64,000 nucleotides of DNA, from NCBI RefSeq assembly GCF_000327385.1, contig NW_008710049.1:3827550-3891549 (forward strand), in the 5' to 3' direction. Each line of letters begins with the position of its first letter. Positions within the stretch are counted from its first letter, which is position 1. Source of the stretch: Lottia gigantea (taxonomy: Eukaryota > Mollusca > Gastropoda > Lottiidae). Below are positions 24,290-37,200 of the stretch, piece after piece. The position numbers and the translations under genes were made by a program. The notes under the pieces were generated by a model that saw only the letters and a program-made list of their open reading frames with translations, was not told the origin of the DNA and ran no database searches.

Positions 24290-24530
24290 ATTCCCTTATT
24301 TGTACTATCTGAATGTAAGGAAATCCAAATTTAGCCCATTGCTGCAAGGCCAAATGGATATGATTTATTTTAAGATATACTTCCCCGTATTTTCTGAAAC
24401 AATGTCTTAAAGTAAGGAAATTTAGCCTATTGCTGCAAGGACACTTGGATATTGATAAAAATAAACATTGCCTTATTCACATTCCCTGAAAGTAAGGAAA
24501 TCCAAATTTAGCTTTACTGCTGCAAGGCAA
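24290..24530 (+). repeat. Imperfect 80-97-bp tandem repeat, three copies
   Basis: GTAAGGAAATCCAAATTTAG followed by CC.ATTGCTGCAAGG occurs at 24315, 24412 (lacking CCAAAT) and 24492. Each is preceded by a related CTTATT...TCTGAA segment. It adjoins the 20-bp array at 24211 and is clearly older. Confidence 0.75.
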
Positions 24531-27303
24531 GATATATATAAGTCCTACATATACATCTATATATTATTTTGTAATATGTTTGATTTGACAGAAAATCAAT
24601 ATCTGTTTCTTTCTAACCAACCAACATCTCAATGTGTCAGCAGCACTCCTCCTGCTCAAAATAATGGGAGATTAAGTTAAGCTTATCTAATAAGAATGAC
24701 CAATTTATATCGCGTAATTCTGAATAAATAGAGGAATTAATCTAGAGTTTTTCAATAACTTGACAACCTGGTCTACTGACCTACTTCCTTCTTCAGAATT
24801 TTCTGTGTTATGGCATCAGAAAGAGGTTATTGGATTCCAGTTTGGATTGTTAGTTCATATGTTTTTTACATTTTTATTATGCATATAATGGATACAGACT
24901 TAAAAGTCTTTATATAATTAGGGATCTATCAATAAATAACTAAGTTAATATAGAATTCTTGGGTAAGGTTTTTGAGATCTGAACTCTTATGACAAGCACT
25001 CATGTGTACAGTTGAAAGAATCAACTTCTACCTTTTATATATAATAGGTATTTGGTCTTTGTGGTGTAAACTGTGGCACAAACGCATATGAGTAGATTTT
25101 AAGCAAAACCAGAAATACTTATACCATTTATATATAATAGATATAGATTTGAAAGTATTAAAATATAATCAAGATTCATTATTAAATAAGCAAGTTACTA
25201 ATGAAGTTTATAGAGAAGCTGATCTGGAAGTAATTGAAGTTTATTCAATATTTACTGAGTTTAATGTAGAAACTGTCAGCCTGGAGCAGAATTATTCTCC
25301 TAGATAATTTACAATGAATAAGGGTTAAATGATGCAATCTCCATCTAATCTAATTACAGAAACACTGGTATATTATGGAGTGAGAAATAATTAGGAGATT
25401 GTCGTCTTCAAGTTTTTTTTCTTGAATTTGACATAGAACAGTAGCATAGAAAAACACAAATTATGGGTTGACAAATTAACTAAAGTGAAAATTTCTTTAA
25501 TTTCGGATCCAGTCAGTGAGAGGGGAAATTCAATTTCCAACAAATAAGTGAAGAAGTGTTTGGTAGCTGTACTTTTAGATGAGCATATTAAATTAACCAT
25601 TCGCCAATATACACTTGTTTTATAGATGTTAAATAAATAATATGAAAACAAGACAAGAATTCTTCAGGATCCTTTAAAGGGATCTTTATGGACAGATTGA
25701 ATAGGTTAAAAACAACTGAGAGCTTTTTCCATAACAGACAGTTCAACTAAATTTACTGGAAATAAAAAAAAATATTATTAATTTGTATTAGAATCAATAT
25801 TTGTGGTACGGAACGGACATCCCTCAATCAATATTAATGTTGTAAAATTACCATTAACAGGAGAAAATCTGATTACTATGAACCCTATTTTTTGTTTGAT
25901 TGTTTTTCACTTTCTTTGGTACTTACCTTCACAACTGTTTAATGATTTTTTTTATATCTTAGAAGTAAATAAATGATGGACAAGATCTTGTGGCAATATT
26001 TTCACATAAACCCTGAGTTTTTATTTTTTTATCGAATGTTGAAGTCTTGTGACACAAGCCTGCCCCTGGCATCTCTCTTTCAATGAAACTTGCCAGAAAC
26101 TAGAAGCATTTGTATTTTAGGTATGATGGCCAGTATTGTCAACTAAGCATCTCTTTTGAAAAGTCTACTTTGTTAAAACTGCTTGGTTTCATTTATGTAT
26201 AGCATCACTTCGTAGAAGTGTTATACTGCTGTTAATTAAATTTGTCTCTAAACTTGTAATGTACTAAAATAATACTGACTGTCTATAGACTGAGTGATGT
26301 TTTAATAGTGAGAAGATAGAAATATTAATTTTTCTCCGATATTAATGACACATTAACCTCGTTATTGTCTTTAGATATATTTATTGGACATCCAGACTAA
26401 GCTATTATTGTTAGTAATAATACAGACATACTTCTGAGAATAACAGGTTTCAATTTGGTATAACATTCTGATTTATTCTGTAGACAAACACGAAGACATG
26501 GGAGACACCCACTGGTAATAGGTAACCTAATCAGCATTGGTAACATGATAAATAACTTATGAAATTAAAAAATTTAGATTGCATACAAGGATGGTAGAAG
26601 GCTAAAGAGACAAGAATTTGTATTATGTATATGTAAAATGTATTATCGAATGACTGTGTTTGAATAAGTGGCATCTCTTCTTGCTAATAGCTAATAATTA
26701 TATACAAATACTAAAACTTGCACTGAAACTAAAAAAGAGGATTAAGTTAGTAGAAATACTTTTGAATCAAGCAAATTTTGGTGTTAGGAGTAGCAATATC
26801 AGTACAGTAAGTGATAAACAAATTCAGTACATTGTTCTATAAGCAGTTCTATTAGTAATAAACTGTTTAACTCATTAACTTACATCTTCATGCAATCATA
26901 TTTACTATTTTACTATTGAAGATGAATATTGATAATATTGTATTACTAGAAAGATAAAACAAGATATATTAAGCTAGGTAATTATTAAGATAAGGAAGGA
27001 GTGTAATCTATGCTTGGTTGAACTCAAACTATTTATTCTATTAAAGTTTCATTATTTTCTTTCAAGAACTAAAAAACATAACGAACATAATGTGCATCAT
27101 TTGTCATGCTTGGCAGTTTGTTATTTTTTAAAAGTTATGTTTTATTGATGTACTTGTTTGCTCTAGAGAAAACAAGAGGTTTTTCAGCAGGATATATTTC
27201 ACAGGATTGTACCCAGATGTGTACTCAAGTCAACTGGAACTTGTCACTCAACTGACAGCAACAGCAAAATGCTCAAGGTTCTTCCAACACCAGTTGTTGC
27301 TGA

Positions 27304-27341
27304 TACTGTATCACAGACACTGTATCACAGACACTGTATAT
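27304..27341 (+). repeat. 14-bp tandem repeat, about 2.6 copies
   Basis: ACTGTATCACAGAC is repeated at 27304 and 27318, with a partial copy after. It is small and perfect. Confidence 0.8.
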
Positions 27342-27769
27342 CAATATTTTCTGATGGTTCTAAAAGGTGTTGTAAACCCTTCATCAAAGAAATGATCAAA
27401 ATTATTGATAATCCTGCCAATAATATGATAAATATTTTCCTTTGTTTTTAATTAGTTTTGTTATAAGCTTGTCCCGTAAGAAAATAATTTGTTAAAGTAA
27501 AAAGAAATTTTTTATCCACAAAGTTTCAAATGGACCCAAGAGAATACATGTTGCTTGCTACATTGTAGTTGAGCAGTCAGATGAAAAGATGCTATTGTTT
27601 AAAGCCACTCCTTTCGGATATAGTTTTATTTTAGCTAATTAGCTGATTATGAAGTTTTTAATACATGATTGTCAAACAAATGGCCAGAGAATGAGACACA
27701 ACATATTTCAAAATCGTTATTTGATAGCAAAAGGCTCTTGAGCAGAAAAACCACACAATTGAAGCCTCT

Positions 27770-27991
27770 GTATAGATCAGTGGTTCCCAACATTTTTGAG
27801 TCTGAAGCAATCACCTGGACCTTTCACACTCCCAAAAATTTGTTTCATCCACATTTTCAGAATGTGATGATGTGAGGTGCTCTCTCAATTCAAAATAAAT
27901 TCTTCTCCTACACCAGGCTACACCCCTGACACCCTAGTACCACACTCCCAGGGGGTGGAAACACCTCAGGTTGGGAACCGAGGGTACAGAT
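27770..27991. mobile_element. hAT-type MITE with 8-bp target duplication
   Basis: The left end CAGTGGTTCCCAACATTTTT at 27778 pairs with the complement of the right end (CCTCGGTTCCCAACCTGAG, ending at 27983). CAGTGGTTCCCAA is a widespread terminus of hAT-superfamily elements. Flanking 8-mers GTATAGAT (27770-27777) and GTACAGAT (27984-27991) match at 7 of 8 bases, as expected for hAT. The interior of about 206 bp codes for nothing, so it is a non-autonomous copy. It is richer in GC than its surroundings. Confidence 0.85.
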
Positions 27992-29819
27992 GATTTTTCC
28001 TGGGAAGTAAAATAGCACAGATGAAGATGATCAGTTGTATATTGGGTTTGCAAGGGAAGTTAGTAGTATGAAGTATGGAGCATTCTAGTTTAAAAGAACA
28101 ATACCCTTTTTGCAGGCCTTATGATTGGTACAAGCCTATACAGAGGAATTGGATTGTCACAAATTTGTTGGGTATTGTCTTTGTAGAATAGCACTTTATA
28201 GGACTCTAATTGAATTTTGTCTTCAGCCTAACAAACTTTCTCATCTGAGTCTTGAATCTAATTTGTCAGCCATGTTGCCAAGGGAGGTAATGATGATTGA
28301 CAAGACACTGGGTTTGGATTAATTTAGTCTCTAATTACCAGACGTGTTGACGAAAATGCAATCTTAAGAACTCACTAATCCATTAACAAACTTGAGACGG
28401 TCCATACAAGCAAAATGACAAAATCAGGTTAATCTGAATGAATAGTGCTCCTGGATCTTTCAAAATGTCAGAGCAAAGGCGTACTAAGATTGCGAACTTA
28501 GCGGGCATATAAAATTTACAGACTCCTTACAGTTTAAAACTTTATTTTACTAAATATTAACACCACAATAGTTATAAACAATACTTTGCCAGCGCCTTAT
28601 ATTTTGAACAGCAACTTGTTACTTTCAGTCACCCTAATAGGTAGTCTCTAGAATGTGACAGTGTTAGATGACCGAAGTGTTCTAAGTCATGAGAGGGGTC
28701 ATTCACGAAAACAAATTTTCAAATTTAGTTTTATTATCCTTTCAGATTACTTTATTTGGGTGGTTGGTAGATTTTAAGTTAAAGACCACTTAAAGCCTAT
28801 ATCGTAGATAAATTTTACCTTTTTTTTTGTTAATTTCAGATTTAATCTAGTTCTGTTTTCGAAAACAAAACTCCTGAAATCTAAATTTTATGCAGATTTT
28901 AAAACAGCTAATGGACAATAGAAATATACATATCGTATCTTTGAGTAGGGATTCAACACTCTGTATCTCAGTAGAAGGCAGGTTTAAACTGAACTGATAT
29001 TTCTGTATATGGAATCTGGATTTTAGGTCAATTCTTGGTAAATTCTATTATATGATGTCTATTGAATAGCAACTATTGTTCAAGGATCTAAGCATGACAA
29101 CTGAACAATGGTTTGCCACATCATTGAATAAGTTAGTTCAGAAAGCCTGTCAATGAGGAATATTCTAATGTTGATTCTCACAATGAATGGATTATTGCAG
29201 CTCCAGTAAATCTGGTAATGTAATCAGGAAGGTAGTAATAGGTCACCAAATTAATTAAGTTGATTAAGCTTCTCAGAAGTTGTTATGGATTGAAAGAACA
29301 AGAGTTAAAAGCACTAAATGAAGCATCAGAATTCTTTATTGCAAAAAGAGATGATCCAACCTGCAATACCTCATTACAAAGATTACAATCCCACCTCAGT
29401 GCCATCCAAGTTAATAGAAAGTTTTGATCAAATGTGAATTTTATTCTGAAACTGATACATCAAGGAGACCAAGAGATAGTCATTCCTTGGTTAGAATTTC
29501 CATTTGACCCAATTTCTTCCCCATTGCCTTTGATTAAAGGTAAAACCTAGAACTAATTCTTAATTCTTTATCAAAACTCATAGATGGATGTCACTTGCAG
29601 AATTGAGACTTAAAGTTTACATATTGGGTGCCAAGTTACATAAAATATAGAATCAGAAAATTCTTAATAGTGTATTTCCAAAAATAACAAATAGCACCAG
29701 ATGGTTCTTAATTAAACATCAAAGAGTGGGCAAAAGAAACGGAAGTAAAAAATGAATGAACAGTAACTTTAAACGACACATCCTCTCTTTAATTCTAATT
29801 TCTCTTACACCTGTTTATA

Positions 29820-30056
29820 GAACCTCTACCTGGTATAACCAAGGCTAAAATTCTGTTGTATTTCCTTTATCTGGTAGATTCAATACTAATTTAACCATAT
29901 TCATTCATGTATTGAACATCTATTTGGAATAACCAAGTCTAAAATAACTCTTCATATAGTTATATAACCTCTACCTGACTAGAATTACTAAACTCAGTCT
30001 GTAATTCAAATAGAATGTACCTGATATAACCAAGACTGAAATAATTTTCTTAAACT
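29820..30056 (+). repeat. Degenerate minisatellite, about 48-bp unit, five copies
   Basis: Related units start near 29822, 29868, 29916, 29968 and 30014. The marker ACCTCTACCTGGTATAACCA with AAGGCTAAAAT varies in each. Alternate copies are most alike (ATAACCAAG at 29834, 29929 and 30025, 95-96 bp apart), so a dimer of about 96 bp was probably the later amplification unit. Confidence 0.65.
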
Positions 30057-30090
30057 TTCTGAATTGTCCTTTCAGTGATATGATGTATGT

Positions 30091-30225
30091 AGATTTTGAT
30101 AATAAAAATCCGTACAAGCAAGACAATTCCGTCAATCAGAATCTCGTCCAAAGTATGATAAAATCGGGAGTGAAAATGTGTTTCAAAAAGGAGTAAGCAT
30201 GGTCTGCTTCGAGTGCAACACCCAC
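30091..30225 (-). repeat. Dispersed repeat, relative of the fold-back element at 53236
   Basis: Read on the minus strand this contains GAAGCAGACCATGCTTACTC, CACTCCCGATTTTATCA and GTCTTGCTTGTACGGATTTT. The plus strand at 53417-53588 has the same order: AAAGCAGACCATGCTTATTC, CACTCCTGATTTTGTCA and GGTTTGCTTGTATGAATTTT. The copy at 30091 is shorter by about 35 bp in the middle. The two are diverged members of one family whose class I cannot name. Confidence 0.65.
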
Positions 30226-32255
30226 GATAAAGTATTACTAGTATAACCATGACTGACAAATAACTTATAACTTTTAATGATTTTAATCATTCAGCTAATG
30301 CCTGCTCCCTAACCAAAAATATCATCATATATATCAAATTTGGCTGTCCTTGATGTACATTTGACTTACAATGAAGTGCAGGCAGTGACAGTAAGACTTG
30401 ATAGAGATAGAAAGCTGACATAGTGCTTACTCTCAGAGGCACTTTTAATGGCATCAGATTTTTTTTTTTGGAGCTTTTGAGGAACTGGAGCTCATTGCAC
30501 ATAATTACTACCGACTAAGCTATTCCACTGCAGTAACAAGGGTTGGTGCTATGAGGGTATAGAAGGGGGAAGCATGAGGGAGAGTTATTACCCCTACCTT
30601 ATTTTAAAAGGATGAGACGATGTTAATGAGACAAGTATCTGTCTAACAACTTTCTATATTAAATCAATAATTATATCCTTAAGGGTTCACTCACATTTTA
30701 ACAGTTTTCATCCATTTATTCCCGTCTAAATAGAGCCATTTCTATGACCGTTTCAGACAAAATCATTTTGAAAAATTATCGTTTGGCAGGATTGAAACGA
30801 TTTATGGCCATGTTTTTTCAGAGTGTCTAGCTTTGTGAGTAATGTAACAGAATTTTTCAATTATTATTGCTCGTTAGTGTTTTAAAGGTTGACTTCTGCC
30901 TGACTGAACAGGTTAAGTTTGTGTTTTGTCAATCTAGTGATTCCTTGCCTGGCCATAAGCTATGAACACTGCCATGATATTGATCCTATTAGTTAGAATG
31001 GGGAAGAGATATCTTTGCATTAAGATTAAAAAAATTGTGTCAATTCAAAACAAGACCAGCAATTTTCTTATGACAAGCTTTAAAAAGAAAAAAAAATATA
31101 GTTATTTCTGTAAATTTGAATTTAATTAGGTAATGAATGGTTGGTTTTATTTGTGTTTTTCTGAGGCGAGCCTATTTCCCAGTGCTCATTTTACCAATAA
31201 TATCTCTAGTGATAGGCAATATGAAAATAGTCCCTTTTCAAGCTGGACGGCCATCAATGGCTGCCATTGGTTGTTTATATACTATAGATTGTATTGGTGA
31301 TTGAAAGTAAAAAATATCAACCAATTTTCCTGAAGGACAATCTGAAATGGTTGTTGCTCATCTGATTAACCCTCATCCCAGCAATATCATTGTTATTATC
31401 ATATTCATGGTAGTGGTGTTTACCTGGTATGGTGGAAAAAAAAAGGTTAGAAGTTCTCATCAGATTGTGAAACTCTCCATGTTAGTACATTTTGTGTTAA
31501 AGTTTGATTAACAATTGATAGTCTCTACAAACAGGATCCAGTAACGTGGCGGAACTGAGTAAAATGTCAGGCTCAATAAATAGACAATGTGTAAAACGAT
31601 CAATTGGGTTGAAATGATATGTCCCGTGGAAACGCAATCAAATTAATTCCACTGTCAACTAGCCGTCAAATCTAATCCTGTTACGTCTCACCAGACAACT
31701 CACTTCCTTTATTGTCTGATGTACCACCATCAAAATGGCTAGCATTAAATCAAATCTTTTCATCAAAAAGGTTTACAAACAACAATTAAATTACAAAACT
31801 CTCAGGGCCACTTTTGTTTGATGTGAAATCAATTTAGCCACAGCAGATTTGCATCCCTCTGTCAGAATTATGGTATTTAATTTGTTTTCTGTCTGGGTTT
31901 ATTGTAAATCAAATCAAATCAAATTTTATAATTGGAGAAATTTCAATAAGTGATATTCAGACATTTTTTCGGACCTAGAGCAATGTAAAAAAACTTAAAA
32001 GAAATCATATAGAAAAAGAAGACTGAATGAATGCTGCAGTCTGACCTGGCTCAAAGATCAATTCCTGTGACATGTTTTATAAAAATTTAACTAAGATTAA
32101 ACCCAGAGTAGAAATCAATTGGTCATAGAATCCCAGTATGTATGTTTGTGGTGCAATGTTAAACTTTGATTAAAATTCATTGTATCTTTATAAAACTAAA
32201 TTTAAAAGAACAAATTTCTCCATTTTCAGGGGGGTTGATTTGGGTCATGAATACT

Positions 32256-32363
32256 GGCCACATATTCTCAAACAATCTTAGCACGAGGATATCGTAGAAT
32301 CAATGTTAGAAGATAAGAACCTAGGACATACTAGCGCTTAGATTATTATGAGAATATATGGCC
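32256..32363. mobile_element. Palindromic MITE, copy 2 (family of 21811)
   Basis: GGCCACATATTCTCAAACAA at 32256 pairs with the complement of the right end, GGCCATATATTCTCATAATA (to 32363). The interior is collinear with the copy at 21811-21913. Both outer GGCC ends are intact here. The element is about 108 bp and non-coding. Confidence 0.8.
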
Positions 32364-33646
32364 TGGAAATGTATGAAAGTGGCATAAATGTGTCAAAAAT
32401 ATTTTCAAACATGAATTTCACTTTCTATATTATATATGTCTCAAGAAAAGACTAGTCAGCTTTTTAACATTTATACATTTAAACACAGATAATTCTAGAC
32501 ACATTGATTTGAAAGCTCAAGGCTTCGGTAAGCTTTGAACACTATTACTGATTAGCTTAGCTAAAAATATTCCACTGTCTGAGACTTAAAGGTACGATTG
32601 GTCAAATGGATGTCAAACCTGTCCATTTAAAATTGACTTTAGTGACTGTCCAATTGTATGAAGAATAACGTTCATTCATATTCCTCTTCAGTTTCTACAT
32701 GAATCTATTTCCCCCGAATCTTATGATTGAAATAAAGCCTTGATTATTTTCTAACAATATGATTTAAAGTTCTCCACTGAGGAAAGGTAACTAATTATAA
32801 AACATCAAAGAAATGGGGAAAAACGAGTACCAACAGGTGAAAAAAACTTCTCATTATCTTCTCATTACTATCAGTGAGAAATCCATCAGGGAGTAAATCA
32901 TTCCATAGAAACTTAAAGAGAGCTGGAATTAACGTAACAGGTGATTTCATTTTACGTGATCCCATCATTAAAAATGTTACAAAATTAGAAAAAAATTAAT
33001 CTGAAAATCTAAAAGTTAATGTGAAAAATAAAACAAGTTGCTACAACTCAGTTATTCAATATCTTTATCTAGATTATCAGATAGATAAAGTTTCAATGTC
33101 TGTTTTAAGAGTAAATTGGCAATAAAGTCAGTTTATTGTTATATCACAATATCCTGAAGATCTATACCCGTCTTTTTTGTGAAACTTCAGTATGAACATA
33201 CAGTAAAGGTTATTGTATTTTAGCATCATTGTACTAGCAAACTCAGAAAATTTTAGTAAGAGAACTTTCATTCTAATTGGCATTTATATTTTTTTCACAC
33301 CTTGCTAAATTCCCTGGACAAATTCTGTTGCCCATGATTTCATCAGAAGTACTATAATATAAACATATAATTATGTTTTTGTATGTTAAGCCTTCTTGCC
33401 AAACTCATCATACCTAACTAGCAAAATAATGTTGTTTAACTCAGAATATTTCATGTTCCATGACTTGAAAACTAAAAAAAAACCTTTGTTTCAGAATTCA
33501 AAATCAAATACCATTTATGTCTTTAGTTTAGACTTTGCTAAAATCGTGTATGCAAGACATTGGAACCAAACCATGGAGAAACCTGGCATTTCTAAAATAA
33601 GGAATAAATATGTTTTAATAAAAATTTCTTTTTCTATTTTTTTCAG

Positions 33647-33740
33647 AAAATGTGTGAGTTATGGAATGGTAATAATATAATATTTATAGGAGTATTGTTT
33701 ATATTGTGTTTATCTAAAGGACTATACACACAACATAGCC
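33647..33740 (+). CDS. CUB-domain protein, first coding exon (start codon and signal peptide)
   Basis: The exon lies between a strong acceptor (TTTCTATTTTTTTCAG, AG at 33645-33646) and a perfect donor GTAAGT at 33741. ATG at 33650 has A at -3 (AAAATG). It encodes 30 residues, MCELWNGNNIIFIGVLFILC continuing LSKGLYTQHS, plus one base. The run IIFIGVLFILCL is a typical signal-peptide core followed by a small-residue cleavage region; the N-terminal part lacks the usual positive charge. The exon ends in phase 1, and the first CUB exon at 61663 begins in phase 1. Joining them gives CTT (Leu) just before the first CUB cysteine. An earlier non-coding exon is implied by the acceptor. The link across 28 kb is inferred from phase, strand and fit, not proven. 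Confidence 0.7.
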
Positions 33741-34046
33741 GTAAGTATTATTACTTTCATTATCTTCATTGCATATCTACATAACACTATTGTTAAATTT
33801 GTAATTAAACACCAGTTCTCATACACATTTCATTCAATCATTCCAATAAAAAATTATATATTCAGTTATCACCAACGCTATTTAAAATTACATATGACAC
33901 CACTGAATTTGATCTTCAAAATATCATGCAGTGTTTGGTCTTCAATTGCTGGACTGAACAAAATTGTCTGTAGTTTTATGGCATGATTTAGAAAGAATAT
34001 TAGATTTATTCAGAATAGGTAGTACATCAAAGCATAAACATAATCA

Positions 34047-34202
34047 GGGTCCTTAATCTCAAAAACCTAGACTCAGATGAAATAAAAAAAATACAGTAAT
34101 CATATTGAATATAACATAATTAATGATCCATTTTAGTGATTTATCAAATCAAATTGATTGGAACACTAAAATCATCATAGTTAAGTTTTTGAGAAACCTA
34201 CG
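34047..34202. mobile_element. Palindromic MITE (same family as 63414)
   Basis: The left end GGGTCCTTAATCTCAAAAAC, followed by CTAGACTCAGATGA, resembles the left end at 63414 (GGGCCTCATTCTCGAAAACT...CAGATGA). Its right end (TCATCATAGTTAAG, then TTTTTGAGAAACCTAC) is the rough inverted complement. The element is about 156 bp and non-coding. Confidence 0.6.
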
Positions 34203-37200
34203 CAAAAACTGTGGTGATCAACAACATCATTAGAGAAGCTTCTTCTGTAAAAACTTTTATACTTCTCCAACTTCATCTGTATCGTGTAATAATCATTAAA
34301 CCATTCTGATTAACATCATACTGAATCACTTCAAAAAAAATACAGAAACAGAATTACCCTGGTTTACTGTGACATTGGGGCCCTGCCAAACTATCTCTCT
34401 ACATGTTAGTTTTTTTAAACCATCGTCTAGAACCTGTCGGCTGCTATGATATAGGTAATAACCAGAATTAACAAAATATGCAAGCTTCTTTGATGCCAGA
34501 ACTGAGTGTACTTTTAATTTGTATGCATGAAGCTGCTTATAAAATTGAATTTTAAGTGTTACATCCTGTATTTTATAAGTTAACTAGTGAATCACTTATA
34601 GTGATGACATGCCTTGCATTACATTCAGATATATAGCTTCCAATGGATTTTGAGATGTATTATGGGGGCTTCAGTTTCTAACCAGTTCTGTCTGATACCA
34701 TGGACTGAGCCATTCTTATGCCTAGGACTGAATGGTTCAAAAGTAACAAGTTGTTACCAAAGCCTTGTATCCATGCTTTAAGAATTTTATGGCTACAATT
34801 GATGAAAATATGTATGACAACTAGGAAAAAATCAGTTGCGTGTTTCTGAAAATGTTTTGTCTAGTTTTGTTCCAGTAGTTAAAAGATTTATTTTCAGCAT
34901 ACAAACAGTCGTACCAGAAATAAACATTAATAGTTAGTTTATCTTTAATGGTGCATGTTTTTGTCTCGTAAAAAGTTGAAAATGAAGAGCCATAAAATAG
35001 TTAAAATCATTTTGACAGTGATAGGCTATCATTATTTGACAACTTTCGTGCAATATTTCTGAGCAAACGTTTATTTTTGATTTATTATTTCCAATGTCGA
35101 CACGTGTCTTTTTTTGCAGACATTATTTTAGGAACGTCTATAAAATATGATGGTATCGCTGTTTGTTTGTGTTAATGCGTTTTTCGATAAGTTATGTGCT
35201 AGAAAAGTCACATGGGTGGTTCACCGTTAATACCTCAAAGTCATACCTATAATAGACATTTGATTAACAAAGGCGTAAAGAAAAAAGTAGTTTTTGGAAT
35301 ATAGTGTTTCAGTCATCTGATTGGTCAATTACTAATATTTTATATCTTATTTGACTTTCTGTCTGTGGAATTCCATCATTTTATTGTATCAATATTCAGA
35401 TATGGAAACCAATTACCAATCACACTTTGCTGGATATCGATTGTTGCAAAAAAAAATTAATGCCATAAAATTGACTAAGATCTGAATTTTGATAAAGAAA
35501 GATCTCTTTCATGTAAAAATAAAATCACCTTTTAGAACTGTAGAAAATGTAAATGAATTGTCTTAATGTATTCTCAGCAAGCCATATATTTGATACAGTA
35601 GAAAAAATATGCATCCAATAAACTGAATTCCTTCTAACATTCTTTTACACATAGCTTTTAACCAATCACATAACAGTATTGAAAGATAAAAATATTTGGT
35701 TGAAATATTTAAGACTGCAGTCTACAGAGTAGGAAATGGTTTCTATCATTATTCATGTGAATTTTAAAAGCTTCTCTTGGCAGGTCACATTTGAAAGAGT
35801 TGTTAAAACATATTTATTAGCTTCTTCAGGTAGTGAATTGTAAATGGACTGAAATAATATTTTGTCATATTGCGCAGTAATTTATTGATTGATATAACTC
35901 GGTACATTAAAACAATGTAACAAAAAAAAACTATTGCTGCCAAGTATTTTGATTAGTGAAAGTTGGTACCCATATGTCAAATATAATTTAAAGTATTTTA
36001 CTTGATAATTTCAGGTTGTAAAATATTTTATGGATTATGTTGAATTAACACAACTTAGCAAGATGATTTATTGCAATAGGTTTGAATCCCGCTAGTGCCG
36101 AGAAACATTCTAATGCCATAGCTCTTTACCTCAGCCCAATGTTAGCTCTTATATCCATCTACCATATGATATGAACAGCAGCTTCCAACATCAACAGAAA
36201 TAAAACAGGCATGTCTGCAACTTAGAATAGAGTTGAAATGTTATCAATTGATAACATAAACTTGCATGTTTTGTTCCAGACTTATTTCTGGTTTATTTCA
36301 GCCTTTCCATTGTGATTTCCACGACATTTAAATTCTGTTAAGTTTTCACAATTCTCAACATATTCTTTGATTTTTATCAACTTAACCTGCAGTTGTGTGC
36401 ATTGAGAAAGAATAAATCTTATTGTCTGGCAGAATATTCCTCATCTTCTTGATTTGAATGCTATTTTAACTGATAAAATGATATCAGTAACTTCACAAAT
36501 GTTTCTTGGTCATGTTTTTGAGATTTTATTACAGTTTGTGTGCGAGTTAATAAAATGTAGAGAAGAGATTATTCTGAACACTTTGCTCACTGTTCTCTGA
36601 GTTATGCAATGTTAGTTTTTTGTGAAATTTAATTTTAATATGATAATTTTTTTTCTTATTTTCTTTTATTATAAAAGGAGATTTTGTATGTGGCTCTGCT
36701 TGATAAACAGTAGTCTATTGCTCCCTCCCCCCTCCCTCTGTCTATCTATCTATCACATGTTAAAGTTCATGACAAAGTCCAACCAGCAGCAAGAAAGTTT
36801 GAATAAAATATACTCTTTTGAATGTAATGACAGAACAATGAAATGAATTCTGGTCTCTTAGATTCTCATAGTAATTTTTTCGGCCTCAAGCCGTGAATAA
36901 TTTCCCCTCTGCATATTGAAAACTACCTTTTTACTATTTCAGATTTCAAAAGTCAAATGTATTATTTGTCATATTTTTCAAACTTATCTTATTTATTTGA
37001 TTTTAAAAGTGCATTCACATGTATAGAAATAGAAATGTTTTTTTTTTTTATTGAACCTCCAGTCTGGGTTACCACAGAATAAGAAGTTTGATATTTTCCA
37101 ATAATAGATTACATGATAGCGTGCAATATTTCTTATGAAATATGGTCTATCTTGATTTTCATGTATAATATGATAGCTATTATTATTGTTTTAGGAAATT

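Larger units (their letters stand above)
11787..33646. other. Gene-free or intronic stretch with repeats and two weak ORFs
   Basis: This is about 21.9 kb without a confident exon. It is either intergenic or the first intron of the CUB gene. It holds tandem repeat fields (13.6-14.2, 15.06-15.24, 16.15-16.42, 20.94-21.02, 24.2-24.5, 27.30-27.34 and 29.8-30.06 kb), MITEs at 15784, 21811, 27778 and 32256, a G-rich tract at 22054-22136, and two open frames of uncertain meaning. The intervening AT-rich DNA shows nothing I can define. Confidence 0.55.

Noticed and set aside
36080-36105. B-box-like GGTTTGAATCCCGCTAGTG, considered as a tRNA gene or SINE
   Set aside because: No A-box or cloverleaf could be built upstream. 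At most it is an old SINE scrap.
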